From Armatimonadetes bacterium 55-13 (GTDB lineage: Bacteria; Armatimonadota; Fimbriimonadia; Fimbriimonadales; Fimbriimonadaceae), in NCBI GenBank assembly GCA_001898035.1, contig MKRX01000015.1, forward strand, positions 29,731 through 93,730: 64,000 nt of DNA, written 5' to 3'. A program made the translations under genes and the position numbers. Numbering within the stretch: position 1 is the first letter of the stretch; each line of letters starts with the position of its first letter. Below the pieces are notes generated by a model. The model was not told where the DNA came from and ran no database searches. It saw only the letters and a list, made by a program, of their open reading frames with translations. Below are positions 25,743-36,169 of the stretch, one piece after another.

Positions 25743-28700
25743 AGAATGGGATCGCCGGACGCCTCGCCTCTGCCTTTATCGAAAGCAAGCTCACGCCGCT
25801 CATCATCATCGCATCGCTTTTGATGGGCATCTTCGCGGTGTTGAAGACGCCGCGAGAGGAGGAACCCCAGATCATCGTGCCGATGGCGGATGTGATTGTC
25901 CAGATGCCAGGGGCGACGGCCAAGGAAGTTGAGCAGCGCATCACCTATCCCATGGAGAAACTCATCTGGGAGATTCCCGGTGTCGAGTACGTTTATTCCA
26001 CCAGCAGTCCAGGTCAAGCGATGGTGATCGTTCGGTTTCTGGTCGGGCAGGATCAGGAGCGCGCCTTCGTCCGCCTCAGGGAGAAGCTGCAAGCGAATTA
26101 CGATAAGATTCCGCCGGGAGCCTCGCTGCCGATCATCAAGGCACGATCTATCGACGACGTTCCTATCTTGGCGCTCACTCTCCACAGTAAGGCAGTCGAT
26201 TCCTTCACTCTTCGCCAAATTGCCGCCCGGATCGAACAGAACATTAAGAGCGTGCCCAATGTCAGCGAGACTGCCGTTATTGGTGGGCGCAAGCGTGAGT
26301 TGCGCGTGATGCTGGATCGGTCTCGACTATCCAGTTACCACTTATCTTCCGACGACGTTTTGCGAGCGCTGACGGTTTCCAATGAACAGAATCTAGCTGG
26401 TCAGTTCTCGGTTGAAAACGATGAGATTGCGGTTAAAGCAGGCGAGTTCGTTGGGTCAGCTGACGACGTAAAGAACCTCGTCGTTGGCACTTCAAACGGC
26501 AAGCCGATTCATCTTTCCAGCGTGGCAGAAGTCATTGACGGCCCAGAAGAGGCTAAGAACTATGTTTTCTTCGGCGCGGGACCCGCTAGCCGGGAAGCAA
26601 AGGGCGACGATCTGGAACCAGCGGTTACGATCAGCGTGGCCAAGCGTCAGGGCGTGAACGCAATCGATGTGGTCAATGGCGTTCTGGCCAAGGTTGACAC
26701 TCTCAAGGGCACGATCATCCCCGGCGATGTGAAAGTGACGGTGACTCGCAACTACGGTGAGACCTCGGCCGAGAAGTCGAACGAGTTGCTCTATCACATG
26801 GGGATCGCCGTTGTCTCCGTTACGATTCTGATTGCCCTTGCCTTGGGACGTAAGGAAGCCCTTGTCGTCTTAGTGGCAATACCCGTTACGTTAGCCCTGA
26901 CGTTGCTGGTGTTTTATCTGTACGGTTTCACCCTCAACCGCATAACGCTTTTTGCCCTCATTTTTTCCATCGGCATCTTGGTTGACGACGCGATTGTGGT
27001 CGTCGAGAATATTGTTCGCCACTTCCGGATGCCGGAGGCGAAAGCCAATGGGATGATCCAAACGGCGATCCACGCAGTGGACGAGGTGGGCAACCCGACA
27101 ATCCTGGCGACATTCGCGGTCATCGCCGCGATTTTGCCCATGGCATTCGTTGGCGGACTGATGGGACCTTACATGCGGCCCATTCCGGTGGGAGCTTCGG
27201 CAGCCATGATCTTTTCGTTGCTGATCGCCTTTATCGTGACGCCGTGGGCGGCGGTGCGGATTCTGAGAAAGGGGCACGACGGCAATCACAAGGGCGAAGG
27301 CTCCGAAGACATCTTGACCCGAATCTATCGCCGGATCATGACTCCATTGCTGCGTTCTTGGAAGGTTCGAACGGCCTTCTTCGGAATGGTCGGCCTGCTT
27401 TTCTTCGGCGCCATCGCACTGGTTGGAATCAAGGCGGTGACCGTGAAGATGCTGCCCTTCGACAACAAGAACGAGTTTCAGGTGATTGTTGATATGCCGA
27501 CGGGTACGACCTTGGAGCAAACGGCGGCTGTCACCCGAGCCCTGGCAGATTACGGCGCACAAGTTCCAGAAGTGACTGACTATCAAATTTATATCGGTAC
27601 TTCCAGTCCCTATAACTTTAACGGGCTGGTGCGCCACTATTTCACTCGCAGCGCGGCCTATCAAGCGGATATTCAGGTTAACCTCACGAACAAGACAGAG
27701 CGAAAAGCGCAAAGCCACGACATCGTCAAGAGAATCCGTGGCGATCTGGCCGCCATAGCGGCTCAATATGGGGCGCGTATCAAAGTCGCCGAGGTTCCTC
27801 CCGGACCTCCCGTCTTGGAGACTCTTGTGGCGGAAGTCTACGGGCCCTCCGAGCAAACTCGCCTCGACGTCGGAAAGAAGATCAAGAACATTTTTTCGAC
27901 CACCGAAGGTGTGGCCGACGTGGACTGGTACATGGACGACGATCAGACCACTTATCGGTTTGAAGTCGATAAGGAAAAGGCTGCACTCTCCGGAGTAAGC
28001 GTGCAAGTGGCGACCCAGGCTCTCTCCGCCGCGCTCTCAGGTAGCCAAGTTGGCCTACTTCATGATGAAGGATCGCGCGAAGATGTTCCTATCGTGGCTC
28101 GACTGCCACGCTCTCAGCGAAGTGGCCTGGAGCAGTTGTCTCAGATCAACGTTCGAACTGGGTCAGGAGCCTTGGTGTCGCTCGAAGAGTTGGTGACCTC
28201 CAAAGAAATCGCGACGGACAAGAGCATCTACCACAAGAATCTATTACCCGTGATCTATGTGACCGGTGATGTGGTGGGGCGGCAAGAGAGCCCAGTCTAT
28301 GCGATCCTGAAGATGAATCAGGCGATCGAACAGATGAAACTCCCCGAGGGGGTTAAGTTAAACGTCTTGAGCACTCATCTGCCCGAGAACACGAACGTCT
28401 CCTCGATGAAATGGGACGGTGAGTGGCATATAACTTACGAGGTCTTCCGGGATCTCGGGGTGGCTTTCGCCTCTGTGTTGGTGCTGATCTATATCTTGGT
28501 GGTGGCTTGGTTTCAGGATTTCAAGACACCTTTGGTCATCATGGCGCCGATTCCGCTTACTCTGATCGGCATTCTTCCGGCTCACGCTTTGATGGGCGCG
28601 TTCTTCACGGCTACCTCAATGATCGGATTCATTGCCGGAGCGGGAATCATCGTTCGCAATTCGATCATTTTGGTGGACTTCATCGAATTACGGCGTCGAG

Positions 28701-28936
28701 AAGGTTCGACGCTGGAGCAAGCGGTTGTGGATGCAGGGGCGATTCGATTTAGACCGATGCTTCTGACGGCTTCGGCGGTTATCGTGGGTTCATTTGTGAT
28801 TTTGTTCGATCCGATTTTCCAGGGTCTGGCGATTGCGCTGATGGCGGGTGAGATTGCGTCAACGCTACTGTCACGGCTCGCGGTTCCGGTGCTGTACTTT
28901 TTGTCCGAAAGTCGATCGGTGAAGAATCAAGTATAG
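25739..28936 (+). CDS. RND efflux pump permease (AcrB/CusA superfamily)
   Basis: 1065 residues from ATG 25739, which overlaps the adaptor stop; AGGGAG lies seven bases upstream. It has the two-fold RND plan: N-terminal helix, a porter loop (~40-330), helices with [18 protein letters not shown] (helix 4 with the proton-relay Asp pair), a second porter loop (~570-850) and the final helix bundle ([23 protein letters not shown]). It uses the proton gradient to export hydrophobic compounds or metals; the substrate is not clear from sequence. No outer-membrane TolC-type gene is adjacent. Confidence 0.93.
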   Translation: MKNGIAGRLASAFIESKLTPLIIIASLLMGIFAVLKTPREEEPQIIVPMADVIVQMPGATAKEVEQRITYPMEKLIWEIPGVEYVYSTSSPGQAMVIVRFLVGQDQERAFVRLREKLQANYDKIPPGASLPIIKARSIDDVPILALTLHSKAVDSFTLRQIAARIEQNIKSVPNVSETAVIGGRKRELRVMLDRSRLSSYHLSSDDVLRALTVSNEQNLAGQFSVENDEIAVKAGEFVGSADDVKNLVVGTSNGKPIHLSSVAEVIDGPEEAKNYVFFGAGPASREAKGDDLEPAVTISVAKRQGVNAIDVVNGVLAKVDTLKGTIIPGDVKVTVTRNYGETSAEKSNELLYHMGIAVVSVTILIALALGRKEALVVLVAIPVTLALTLLVFYLYGFTLNRITLFALIFSIGILVDDAIVVVENIVRHFRMPEAKANGMIQTAIHAVDEVGNPTILATFAVIAAILPMAFVGGLMGPYMRPIPVGASAAMIFSLLIAFIVTPWAAVRILRKGHDGNHKGEGSEDILTRIYRRIMTPLLRSWKVRTAFFGMVGLLFFGAIALVGIKAVTVKMLPFDNKNEFQVIVDMPTGTTLEQTAAVTRALADYGAQVPEVTDYQIYIGTSSPYNFNGLVRHYFTRSAAYQADIQVNLTNKTERKAQSHDIVKRIRGDLAAIAAQYGARIKVAEVPPGPPVLETLVAEVYGPSEQTRLDVGKKIKNIFSTTEGVADVDWYMDDDQTTYRFEVDKEKAALSGVSVQVATQALSAALSGSQVGLLHDEGSREDVPIVARLPRSQRSGLEQLSQINVRTGSGALVSLEELVTSKEIATDKSIYHKNLLPVIYVTGDVVGRQESPVYAILKMNQAIEQMKLPEGVKLNVLSTHLPENTNVSSMKWDGEWHITYEVFRDLGVAFASVLVLIYILVVAWFQDFKTPLVIMAPIPLTLIGILPAHALMGAFFTATSMIGFIAGAGIIVRNSIILVDFIELRRREGSTLEQAVVDAGAIRFRPMLLTASAVIVGSFVILFDPIFQGLAIALMAGEIASTLLSRLAVPVLYFLSESRSVKNQV

Positions 28937-29159
28937 AAGGGTCTGGCGGGTCATCAACTTTAAGATAAATATGGGTTTGATGAACCAAGCCGTGCCATAA
29001 CGTTTAGCGCCATGATTTTGTGACGAAAAGCACATTTCGGGCCTCTGTTATCCCTCGGCGCATTTTTTGCAATCGATATGTACTTGCTCTATGGAAGGCC
29101 TTAGAACCTCCGATAAATTTCAAGGGGAGTTTCACCCGCAATGGGTTTGTGATTTGTAA

Positions 29160-30371
29160 ATGGATCAAGCGAAGCACAACGGATTTTATATGGCGAGACA
29201 GCCGATCTATGATCGGTCTCTAAATCTGGTGGGGTACGAATTGCTGTACCGGCGTAGTGGAGAGGCGCCGACCAGCGGAATCGACGAGTCAATGGAGTTT
29301 GCCGCATTGGCAAACATCCTGGTGGAAGTAGGACTGGATAAGTTGGCGGGCGAAAAAATGGCTTTTGTCAACGTGCCATCTCGGCTTCTCGGCGCAGAGG
29401 CGCTAGCGCTCCTTCCCCCCAACCGCGTCACCATCGAGATTTTGGAAGACACCCCGTGGAATGCAGAAGTGGCGAAACAGGTCTTTCAGCTCAAAGCACT
29501 GGGTTACCACTTGGCTTTAGACGACTACATCTTCGGCGATGAGCACACGCCGTTTCTGGATCACATGGAGACGGTGAAGATCGATGTAATGGGAATGCAT
29601 GAGCGTTACCTTCGAGATAAATTTGCCAGCATCAAACGGGATGGGCAGGTTTATCTGGCAGAGAAGGTGGAAACGCACGAGATGTTCCAGCTTTGCCTCG
29701 AACTGGGGTTCGACCTTTTCCAAGGCTACTTCTTCGCGAAGCCTAACACCGTTCGCGGAACCGGCATTCCGGCGAATTACGCCATGTCGATTTCTTTGCT
29801 CGCAAAACTTCAGAATCCAGACATCACCGTTAACGAATTGGATGCGTTGATTGCGGGGAACGTGGCGCTTTGCCACAAAGTTCTGCGGCTCGTGAACAGC
29901 GCAGCGATGGGTCTTTTGAGGCCCGTGGATTCGATCAAGCAGGCGCTTATGTTTGTGGGTACCGAACGCATTCGAGCCCTCGCGTCCCTTGCCCTGATGA
30001 CGTCGATGCCCGGCAAACTCCCCGAGCTTTACAACCTGGCGATGATTCGAGCCAAATTTTGCGAGGAAACGGCACGAACCCATGGAATGGAGGCTCCGGA
30101 AAAGCACTTTACGGTCGGACTCCTATCGATCTTGGATGCACTCACCGACACCCCGATGCTAGAAGTGGTTTCCGAGCTTCCTCTGTCCAAAGACATCACG
30201 GACGCGCTGTGCGGATTGAATCCTGGAGCGCCTTGTTCGGTCACACTTCGTCAGGCACGATCAATTGAGCAGGGTGCTTGGGACGATTCGTTGATGGACG
30301 ACCGCACCTCCAATGCCTATGTCGAGGCGATCGCCTGGGCTGAAGAGCAAGAAACGGCGATGGCTGCCTAA
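29160..30371 (+). CDS. EAL-HDOD signalling protein (YuxH/CdgJ type)
   Basis: 403 residues from ATG 29160. The N-terminal EAL-like domain opens MARQPIYDRSLNLVGYELLYR, where YELLYR replaces the catalytic EALLR motif, and later positions (IEILED, LALDDYIFG, VKIDVMG) keep the fold but lack several metal ligands; c-di-GMP hydrolysis is therefore doubtful. Residues ~195-385 form an HDOD domain (LLAKLQNPDITVNELDALI, then LCHKVLRLVNSAAMG). Proteins of this plan control motility and pili in other bacteria. A hairpin follows the gene. The 223 bases upstream hold no gene and no recognised riboswitch. Confidence 0.88.
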   Translation: MDQAKHNGFYMARQPIYDRSLNLVGYELLYRRSGEAPTSGIDESMEFAALANILVEVGLDKLAGEKMAFVNVPSRLLGAEALALLPPNRVTIEILEDTPWNAEVAKQVFQLKALGYHLALDDYIFGDEHTPFLDHMETVKIDVMGMHERYLRDKFASIKRDGQVYLAEKVETHEMFQLCLELGFDLFQGYFFAKPNTVRGTGIPANYAMSISLLAKLQNPDITVNELDALIAGNVALCHKVLRLVNSAAMGLLRPVDSIKQALMFVGTERIRALASLALMTSMPGKLPELYNLAMIRAKFCEETARTHGMEAPEKHFTVGLLSILDALTDTPMLEVVSELPLSKDITDALCGLNPGAPCSVTLRQARSIEQGAWDDSLMDDRTSNAYVEAIAWAEEQETAMAA

Positions 30372-30375
30372 GGGC

Positions 30376-30406
30376 CGAAGTTCCTTCCCCAGGGGAAGGA
30401 ACTTCG
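30376..30406. terminator. Long perfect inverted repeat between convergent genes
   Basis: CGAAGTTCCTTCCCC (30376-30390) and GGGGAAGGAACTTCG (30392-30406) are exact inverted copies around one A. It lies between the EAL-HDOD stop and the convergent L25 gene, so it can end transcripts from both sides even though no T-run follows. Confidence 0.75.
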
Positions 30407-30412
30407 TAAGAA

Positions 30413-31042
30413 TCAGCCTTCGGTTGGAGTCTCGGCTTCCTCTTCGGTTTCGGTCGCCGTTTCCTCCACTCCTTCAGGCTGGAGCGAGACGGCTCTGAGA
30501 ACTTGGATGCCGAACAAAGTCGCATCCGCAGAACTTACAAGTTTAATGCCATCTGGCAGTTCGATATCTCCCGCATTGATATGTTCACCAACATTGATCT
30601 TGGAGACATCGACTTCAATGTGGGCCGGGAGATCGGCCATTTTGCCTTGAAGTTTGATGTGAGTCGTCGGTTGAGTGAGAACGACTCCCTTCCCTTCCGC
30701 TTCTTCCGAGTGTCCAATAGCGACCACCGGAACATCCAGTTTTACAACGTCTTTGTCGCTTACCTCTTGCAGGGTGACGTTTAAGATCCCTCCAAAGAGC
30801 GGGCTATTGTCAACTTGCTTGACGATAACCTTCTTTGCCCCTTTCTCCCCCTCAATCGAAAGGTCGATTCTGCCGTGTCCATCGAGACTCTTGAGAGCTT
30901 TTTGGACTTCAGAGGATTTGGCTTGCAGCAACGTGGTGCTGTGGTCTCGTGTTACGAGCGCCATCGGGATCCATCCTCTACGGCGCATTTGATGCGGCTT
31001 CTCCGAACGTTCGGGACGCCGCAGAGCTTCAAAATTGCTCAT
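30413..31042 (-). CDS. rplY: 50S ribosomal protein L25 (CTC form)
   Basis: 209 residues from ATG 31042; AAGGAGGA lies upstream on the minus strand. The N-terminal L25 beta-barrel (~1-95) binds 5S rRNA; here it has RRRGWIPMALVTRDHSTTLLQA. The C-terminal TL5/CTC domain (~100-190, VVAIGHSEEAEGKGVVL, then PAHIEVDVSKINVGEHINAGDIELP) is intact, and the protein ends in a long acidic Glu/Thr tail. The usual partner pth is not adjacent. The gene stands alone between a hairpin and the Gly/Pro-rich exported-protein gene. Confidence 0.92.
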   Translation of the reverse strand: MSNFEALRRPERSEKPHQMRRRGWIPMALVTRDHSTTLLQAKSSEVQKALKSLDGHGRIDLSIEGEKGAKKVIVKQVDNSPLFGGILNVTLQEVSDKDVVKLDVPVVAIGHSEEAEGKGVVLTQPTTHIKLQGKMADLPAHIEVDVSKINVGEHINAGDIELPDGIKLVSSADATLFGIQVLRAVSLQPEGVEETATETEEEAETPTEG

Positions 31043-31184
31043 GCTTGGATTCCTCCTTACTTCCCCTTAGACTACGCCTTTTGAACGAAGGGGAGCAACC
31101 CTTGAGTATTTTTGAATGGGTCTTAGGGCCAGAAAAAGATGCTCCCCATCATCGATCCGATGACAAGGAGCCTTGAATTTGCGA

Positions 31185-31625
31185 TTACTTGGTGTTCTCG
31201 GCGCCGCCGTCATTTCCTCCATCGGGAGGTCCGCCGGGGCCACCAGGACCGCCAGGCATGCCTTGCGGCGGGCGTTGAATGGGAAGGTCAGCCTGTTGCG
31301 TTACCTTGAGAGAGCCCTTGTCCAATTTGTAGACCTTGTTGCCTTGAAGGACATAGACACCGGTACCGTCGACGGCGATGGCTCCACCACCGCCTCCCAT
31401 GCCACCCATGCCCATCATCGGTCGACCCTGTCCACCAGGTCCTTGCCCCGGGCCCTGATTTCGGAAGTTGCCGTTACCGAATCCGCCCTGAGCGCCAGCC
31501 GCAGGGGGATTTCCCTGAGCGCTAGGCGACTCCTGTGCGTTTGCGTTGGCAAAGAAAGTCGTAGGGGCTGCGATAGCCATAAAGGCTAGAGCGGCAATTC
31601 CAAGCTTTGCAAGCTTTTCTTTCAT
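31185..31625 (-). CDS. Secreted Gly/Pro/Met-rich protein of unknown function
   Basis: 146 residues. A Sec signal peptide is clear (KLAKLGIAALAFMAIAAPTTFF, cleavage probably near NANAQ). The mature protein starts with Gly/Gln/Asn/Pro-rich sequence and MMGMGGMGGGGG (~70-82), has one ordered stretch of about 40 residues (VDGTGVYVLQGNKVYKLDKGSLKVTQQADLP, like a single beta-propeller blade), and ends in GGPGGPGG-type repeats. Unfolded flanks around one blade suggest a surface or matrix protein. No family recognised. Confidence 0.75.
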   Translation of the reverse strand: MKEKLAKLGIAALAFMAIAAPTTFFANANAQESPSAQGNPPAAGAQGGFGNGNFRNQGPGQGPGGQGRPMMGMGGMGGGGGAIAVDGTGVYVLQGNKVYKLDKGSLKVTQQADLPIQRPPQGMPGGPGGPGGPPDGGNDGGAENTK

Positions 31626-31720
31626 GCTTGTATCTCCACCCTGCTTCTAAGCAGGTTTATTGGATGATACGACCTAGTTATGAAAAACGAATGAAGCAGG
31701 CAGTTTCAATTAAATTGCCT

Positions 31721-32632
31721 TCACTTGAGTTCAATGCCTGCGAATTCCCGGTATCTCTCGAAGAGGTTGTGAGCGGCGGGATAGCAGGAGTGAGGGGACA
31801 TGAAATGCGGGAATTCGAAGGTGATGATCTTTTCCGCAACCGGGGTAGCCGCCTCCATTTTGAATCGTAGATATCGCCAGTCGGCGGGCGGGAATTTGAT
31901 GGGCATGTCCCGATCAAAGGTCTCTAGGTTCGACCAAATGGTCACGCCGTGCTTGCTACCAAGGCTCCCGATGCCCTGAATGAACCGAGGAAGTTCTTGA
32001 TAGTGGATTTGGCCATCTTGGAAGGCGCAGATGTCAAAGGCGCCCTTGGTGGCCCCGAAGATGCGATCCCAGTGTTCGAAACTCTCGTCGAGGCTCATCA
32101 CATTCTCGCCGAACTGCTTTGCGCCCTGAGGGTAGGGAGAGATCAGAACCGGGACATCTTTGAGTTCTTTGCAGTGGCGACCGATGTGATTGAAGAGTTC
32201 GATGATGTGGGCATCGTTTTTGCTGGTCTCGTGGGTGAGATACCAACCTTTGAAGCTCTTGTGGTGGCCGTAGCGTTGGACGGCTTCTTCGAGAAAGGGG
32301 AGATTGAGTTCGACCTCTTTCCACCAGTTTCTTCGCCACCAATGAAAGCCCGAGTCATAGGTTCCAAAGTAGACATCGAGGTTGTACTCGTCGGCCAGAG
32401 AGTAGAAGGTCTCGCCAAGATCATCATAGATGGGCAACAGGTTCGGGATGGTCTTGGAGGGGAAGATGCACTTGTTTTGGTAGCCCGCCCGGATGATGAC
32501 GACGGAATCGATCCCGATCTTGGAATAGAGCTCAAACTCCTTCTTCCAGTCCGCATAGCCCCAGTTTTGGCTGGGAATATCGTGGGTGATCTCATCGAGA
32601 AATGTGCCGGTTATTCGGGGCAAGGTAGGCAT
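31721..32632 (-). CDS. DUF4434 family TIM-barrel protein, glycoside hydrolase-like
   Basis: 303 residues from ATG 32632. It opens RITGTFLDEITHDIPSQNWG, then WKKEFELYSKIGIDSVVIIRAGY, DVYFGTYDSGFHWW and GWYLTHETSKND, the pattern of DUF4434, a TIM-barrel family near glycoside hydrolases. His/Glu/Trp residues in HETSKND and WSNLETFDRDMP are candidate active-site residues. No signal peptide is present, so it would act inside the cell unless exported otherwise. It is divergent from a ferredoxin gene (61-base gap). Confidence 0.78.
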   Translation of the reverse strand: MPTLPRITGTFLDEITHDIPSQNWGYADWKKEFELYSKIGIDSVVIIRAGYQNKCIFPSKTIPNLLPIYDDLGETFYSLADEYNLDVYFGTYDSGFHWWRRNWWKEVELNLPFLEEAVQRYGHHKSFKGWYLTHETSKNDAHIIELFNHIGRHCKELKDVPVLISPYPQGAKQFGENVMSLDESFEHWDRIFGATKGAFDICAFQDGQIHYQELPRFIQGIGSLGSKHGVTIWSNLETFDRDMPIKFPPADWRYLRFKMEAATPVAEKIITFEFPHFMSPHSCYPAAHNLFERYREFAGIELK

Positions 32633-32693
32633 TCGGCAAGAAGTTTACACGCGCAGCGGGCGTGCAATGACGGAGAGCATATAGAATATCAGC

Positions 32694-32912
32694 GTGGATG
32701 AAAAGCGGTACTCCAACGATGAGATCACGGTTATCTGGAGGCCGTCGCTTTGTCAGCACTCCACCCATTGTTGGAAAGAGATGATCCAGGTGTTTGACCC
32801 AAGGCGAAAACCTTGGATTCAGTTGAATCAGGGTTCCACAGACGATGTAATTGCCCAAGTGAAGAAATGCCCGTCCGGGGCACTGACTTGGGAAAAGAAC
32901 GAAGACGCTTAG
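32694..32912 (+). CDS. Small mono-cluster [4Fe-4S] ferredoxin-like protein (PF06902 type)
   Basis: 72 residues from GTG 32694 (no in-frame ATG). Three cysteines have the spacing of the divergent mono-cluster family: WRPSLCQHSTHC (C-x5-C) and VKKCPSGAL near the C-terminus, with the family segment VFDPRRKPWI between. The fourth ligand is unclear, as in other members. It probably carries single electrons. The last four bases overlap the convergent acyl-CoA dehydrogenase gene. Confidence 0.85.
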   Translation: MDEKRYSNDEITVIWRPSLCQHSTHCWKEMIQVFDPRRKPWIQLNQGSTDDVIAQVKKCPSGALTWEKNEDA

Positions 32913-34021
32913 GCGCGCGACATCAGTCGATTGAGGGTGGCTTCCATGATCGGCGTAGTTTGAGCGCTGACGGTATAGACGAGAGCCTCTCGATAGATTC
33001 GTTGCGCAGGATGCCCGAGGGAGTTTGCGGCGCCGCTGCTGGCAGTGACGGCGGCGTGAGCGCAACGCACGGCAAGATCAATCGCCCAGGCCCTCACCTT
33101 AAGTCGCCACTCCATCACATCCTGGGTTTCTTCGCCAGGTTGCGACTGCTCTTGCTCGATAGCGGCTTGAGCTTCGTCCGTCTCGGTGCGACAGGCTTCC
33201 AGTTCGGAAGCAAGTCTTTGGTGAGCGTCCTTGAGGAAAGCAAATCCTCGCTTTTCGGCGGCGGCTTGGAGGACATCCAGCCCCGCCTGAGCACATCCAA
33301 TGGCGAAATGCCCTTGGAGCGCGATATTGATCATGTCGTTGTTTTGAATCCAACCTTGAGGGCGGATAAAGGCGACTTTCTCATCGGGCACAAACCAGTT
33401 ATCGAACTCAGCCGAAACCGTCATAGCGGTGTACATGGCGGCTAGCTCCATGGGTTCGGACACCTTGATCGAACCGGAGCCCTCACGGGTTGTTTCTAGG
33501 GGGACGACGGCGAAGACGGCTTCGCCTGAGGCGAGGGTCGCGCCGATCAGAAATTCGGGATAGTAGGTGTAGCCGGTGATCCAGGGCACGCTGCCCGTGA
33601 GCAAGTAGCCACCGGGACACGGCTTGGCGGTCATCATGGCCGGACCGGGGCGGCGGAGTTGGCTGAAACCGATGCCGACCAATTTTTCGCCATTGCCCAT
33701 CTTGGGCAGGTACTCGGCCTTGAGGGCGGCATTTTCCGACTTGGCGATCATTCCAACCGCGCTTTGATGCTGGGTCTGGAGGAAGGCCAAGGAACCGGAG
33801 GTCCGGGCGACCTCCTGCTGGAAGATTCGGAACGAATGTTCACCGATGGCGGGGCCACCGTAGGATTGCGGTCGCTTGAGAGCCATGAGGTCTAGCGCAC
33901 ACAATCCATCGAGAGCTTTTTTGAGCGCCTCTGGCTCACGGTCGATCTCCTGGGCTCGTGGGCGCACCTCATTTGTGAGGTACTGAACCGCCGTTTCCAG
34001 AATTTCAGTATCGTTACCCAT
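32909..34021 (-). CDS. Acyl-CoA dehydrogenase family protein
   Basis: 370 residues, near the usual 380. The N-terminal helices (FRIFQQEVARTSGSLAFLQTQHQSA), the FAD/substrate strand region GIGFSQLRRPGP and GSVPWITGY, and the C-terminal helical bundle match acyl-CoA dehydrogenases, which use FAD to introduce an alpha-beta double bond or, in side branches, other flavin reactions. The catalytic Glu could not be placed, and a Glu/Gln-rich insert (CRTETDEAQAAIEQEQSQPGEETQ) interrupts the bundle, so it may have a divergent substrate. glyS ends five bases upstream, so they are probably co-transcribed. Confidence 0.85.
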   Translation of the reverse strand: MGNDTEILETAVQYLTNEVRPRAQEIDREPEALKKALDGLCALDLMALKRPQSYGGPAIGEHSFRIFQQEVARTSGSLAFLQTQHQSAVGMIAKSENAALKAEYLPKMGNGEKLVGIGFSQLRRPGPAMMTAKPCPGGYLLTGSVPWITGYTYYPEFLIGATLASGEAVFAVVPLETTREGSGSIKVSEPMELAAMYTAMTVSAEFDNWFVPDEKVAFIRPQGWIQNNDMINIALQGHFAIGCAQAGLDVLQAAAEKRGFAFLKDAHQRLASELEACRTETDEAQAAIEQEQSQPGEETQDVMEWRLKVRAWAIDLAVRCAHAAVTASSGAANSLGHPAQRIYREALVYTVSAQTTPIMEATLNRLMSRA

Positions 34022-34026
34022 TCGTT

Positions 34027-36138
34027 CTATGCTTCTTCGGTTTTACCGCCCTCCATCACCAGTTTGGAGAAGTCTCCGGCGGTCAAAAGCTGTAAAGAAC
34101 ACGCGTTTGACAGGCTCAATCGGGCGTATCGGACCTCTTCGTCGTCGTCCATGATCATGGCGGCTTCGAAGAAGTCGTTGATTGGTTTCTCCAATGCTCG
34201 AAGGAGGGACATTACGTCTTCGGCTCTTTCTTCCGCGACCGCCTTCTCCAATTCTTCTTGACGAAGTTTTAGCGCTTGAAGGAGGTGGAAGCCTTGGTCC
34301 GACTTGAGTGCATCGGGATTCACCTGGGTCAGTGGCGACTCTTGGGCGAAAGGAATTTCCTTTCGGAGCGCGTGGGCGACGATGTTCATCGGCCGCGTGG
34401 CGGTTTGGACAAACGCGTGGTCCTTACCGAAATGCTCGAGGCACTTCACGCGGAGGCGGACGCCTCGCGGATTGGTGGTGGTCCCCACGGCATCGGTGAG
34501 AAGGGCGGCGGCAAGGATGTCGTGCCGGACGTGCGGCATCAGGGCTTCGTATCGAGAAGCAAAGATTTCACCGACGACTTTAAGAACGCCCTCACGCTTC
34601 AGTTCAACCCCTTGTTCGGCGTAGAGGTCCATGGCGGTTTCGATGAAACCGTCGAAGGAAGGCATAGGGGTGTTCCAAAGCCAAGCGGATTCGATGAGAA
34701 GGGTGACGGCACGTCGCAGTCCGAACGGGTCGCTGGAACCGGTGGGTTGGAGGCCCAGGCCAAGGTAGCCAGCAAGCTTGTCCAATTGGTCGGCCATAGT
34801 GACGCGAATGGCGGTGCGAGCGGCGGCGGTATCGGCCTTTGGATTCTTACCGAGATCGTAGTGGGATTGGATGGCCCAGCAAACCTCTTCCAGCATGCCT
34901 TCCCTTCTGCCGTATTCGGAACCGATGACGCCCTGAAGCGACGGGAGCTCACTGACAAGGCCGGTGCTGAGGTCGGCTTTGCAGAATAGTCCAGCGGTGC
35001 GGGCGAGAACTTGCTCTTCCTTTTCCGCTCCGGTCGCCACCGCGATGGCTTCTGCAAGCTTGGAAAGCCGTTCGGCTCGTTGGCGCACGTTTCCGAGCTT
35101 CTCTTGGAAAACGATGGTGGAGGTCTTTTCTAGGAATTCCTCCATGGTGCGCTTTTTGTCTTCGGCATAGAAGAAGCGAGCGTCGTTGAATCGAGCATTG
35201 AGAACCCAGGTGCTGCCTTGGCGGACGGTATCGTCCTGACCCGAGTTTCGGACAAAGACGTAGCGGTTGGTGAGTTTGCCGTCCGCGTCCTTCACCGGGA
35301 ACATCTTCTCGTGCTTGGCCATGGCGGTCACGAGGACGGGGGTCGGGAGATCTAGGAACTCCGGCTTGAATTCACCTTCAATGGGGGTCGGCCACTCGGT
35401 CAGAAAGACATTTTCGTCCACGAGAGAATCCGTGAGTTGAGGCTCCCCAGAGGCGACTTGCTTCGATCCCTCGACAATTCTTTCGCGGCGAATGTCGGGG
35501 TCGGGTTCGACGTGGCGACCACGGAGTTCAGAAAGGAGTTCGCTGAGGTGGTGAGCTTCGAATAGGTCGGGAGAGTAGAAGCGGTGGCCCTGACTGGTGA
35601 GGGTGCTTTGAACGGACTCCACTACAAACGGGACGAGTTTGCCATCGAAGGCGGCGAGCATCCAGCGGATGGGGCGGGCGAAGCGCATTCGGGAGGAACC
35701 CCAGCGCATCGTCTTATCGAAGGTCAGGCCTTTAATCGCCTGGGGGAGGATCTCTTGGAGGACTTCGTTGGTGTCTCGCCCGACGATAGTTTTATCGACC
35801 CAGACGTACTTCTCGTCCTTTCGCACGGTGGCGGGATCGACGCCGTTGCTCTTGCAGAAGCCGAGGAGAGCGGGGGTTGGGTTGCCGGCATCATCAAAGG
35901 CGGCTTTGAGGGCGGGGCCTCGCATTTCCTTCTGCTCATCGGCCTGTCGTGGTTCGATGTGATCGATCGACACGATGAGGCGTCGCGGGGTACCCATGGC
36001 GACCGCGGCCGAGCCGTGACCGATTAGCTTCGCTTCGGTCAGGAGTTCGACCAGTTTGTCGCGAAGATCGGTAAAGGCTTTTTCAACAAATGTGGCGGGA
36101 AGCTCTTCGCAACCCAGCTCGAGCAGAAGCTCCGGCAT
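34027..36138 (-). CDS. glyS: Glycyl-tRNA synthetase beta subunit
   Basis: 703 residues, normal for the tetrameric (alpha2beta2) enzyme. The opening LLLELGCEELPATFVE, the FDKTMRWGSSRMRFARPIRWMLA block, EGEFKPEFLDLPTPVLVTAMAKHEKMFPV and the C-terminal DALR-like anticodon-binding part are all present. The beta subunit binds tRNA-Gly; the alpha subunit (glyQ), which holds the catalytic core, is not in this window, whereas glyQ and glyS are usually neighbours. It lies between the NanE-NanK gene and the acyl-CoA dehydrogenase gene on the same strand. Confidence 0.96.
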   Translation of the reverse strand: MPELLLELGCEELPATFVEKAFTDLRDKLVELLTEAKLIGHGSAAVAMGTPRRLIVSIDHIEPRQADEQKEMRGPALKAAFDDAGNPTPALLGFCKSNGVDPATVRKDEKYVWVDKTIVGRDTNEVLQEILPQAIKGLTFDKTMRWGSSRMRFARPIRWMLAAFDGKLVPFVVESVQSTLTSQGHRFYSPDLFEAHHLSELLSELRGRHVEPDPDIRRERIVEGSKQVASGEPQLTDSLVDENVFLTEWPTPIEGEFKPEFLDLPTPVLVTAMAKHEKMFPVKDADGKLTNRYVFVRNSGQDDTVRQGSTWVLNARFNDARFFYAEDKKRTMEEFLEKTSTIVFQEKLGNVRQRAERLSKLAEAIAVATGAEKEEQVLARTAGLFCKADLSTGLVSELPSLQGVIGSEYGRREGMLEEVCWAIQSHYDLGKNPKADTAAARTAIRVTMADQLDKLAGYLGLGLQPTGSSDPFGLRRAVTLLIESAWLWNTPMPSFDGFIETAMDLYAEQGVELKREGVLKVVGEIFASRYEALMPHVRHDILAAALLTDAVGTTTNPRGVRLRVKCLEHFGKDHAFVQTATRPMNIVAHALRKEIPFAQESPLTQVNPDALKSDQGFHLLQALKLRQEELEKAVAEERAEDVMSLLRALEKPINDFFEAAMIMDDDEEVRYARLSLSNACSLQLLTAGDFSKLVMEGGKTEEA

Positions 36139-36169
36139 AGGGCAGAGAGTTTACTTCGATCTGAAGGCA

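Noticed and set aside
26891..28006. 371-residue antisense frame inside the RND pump gene
   Set aside because: Shadow frame rich in His and Arg, as expected from the opposite strand of a membrane-protein gene.
28937..29159. Possible c-di-GMP riboswitch before the EAL-HDOD gene
   Set aside because: The conserved GEMM core sequence was not found in these 223 bases.
31185..31625. Gly/Pro repeats considered as a repeat array or CRISPR
   Set aside because: The repetition is of codons within one coding gene; no regular direct repeats with spacers were seen.
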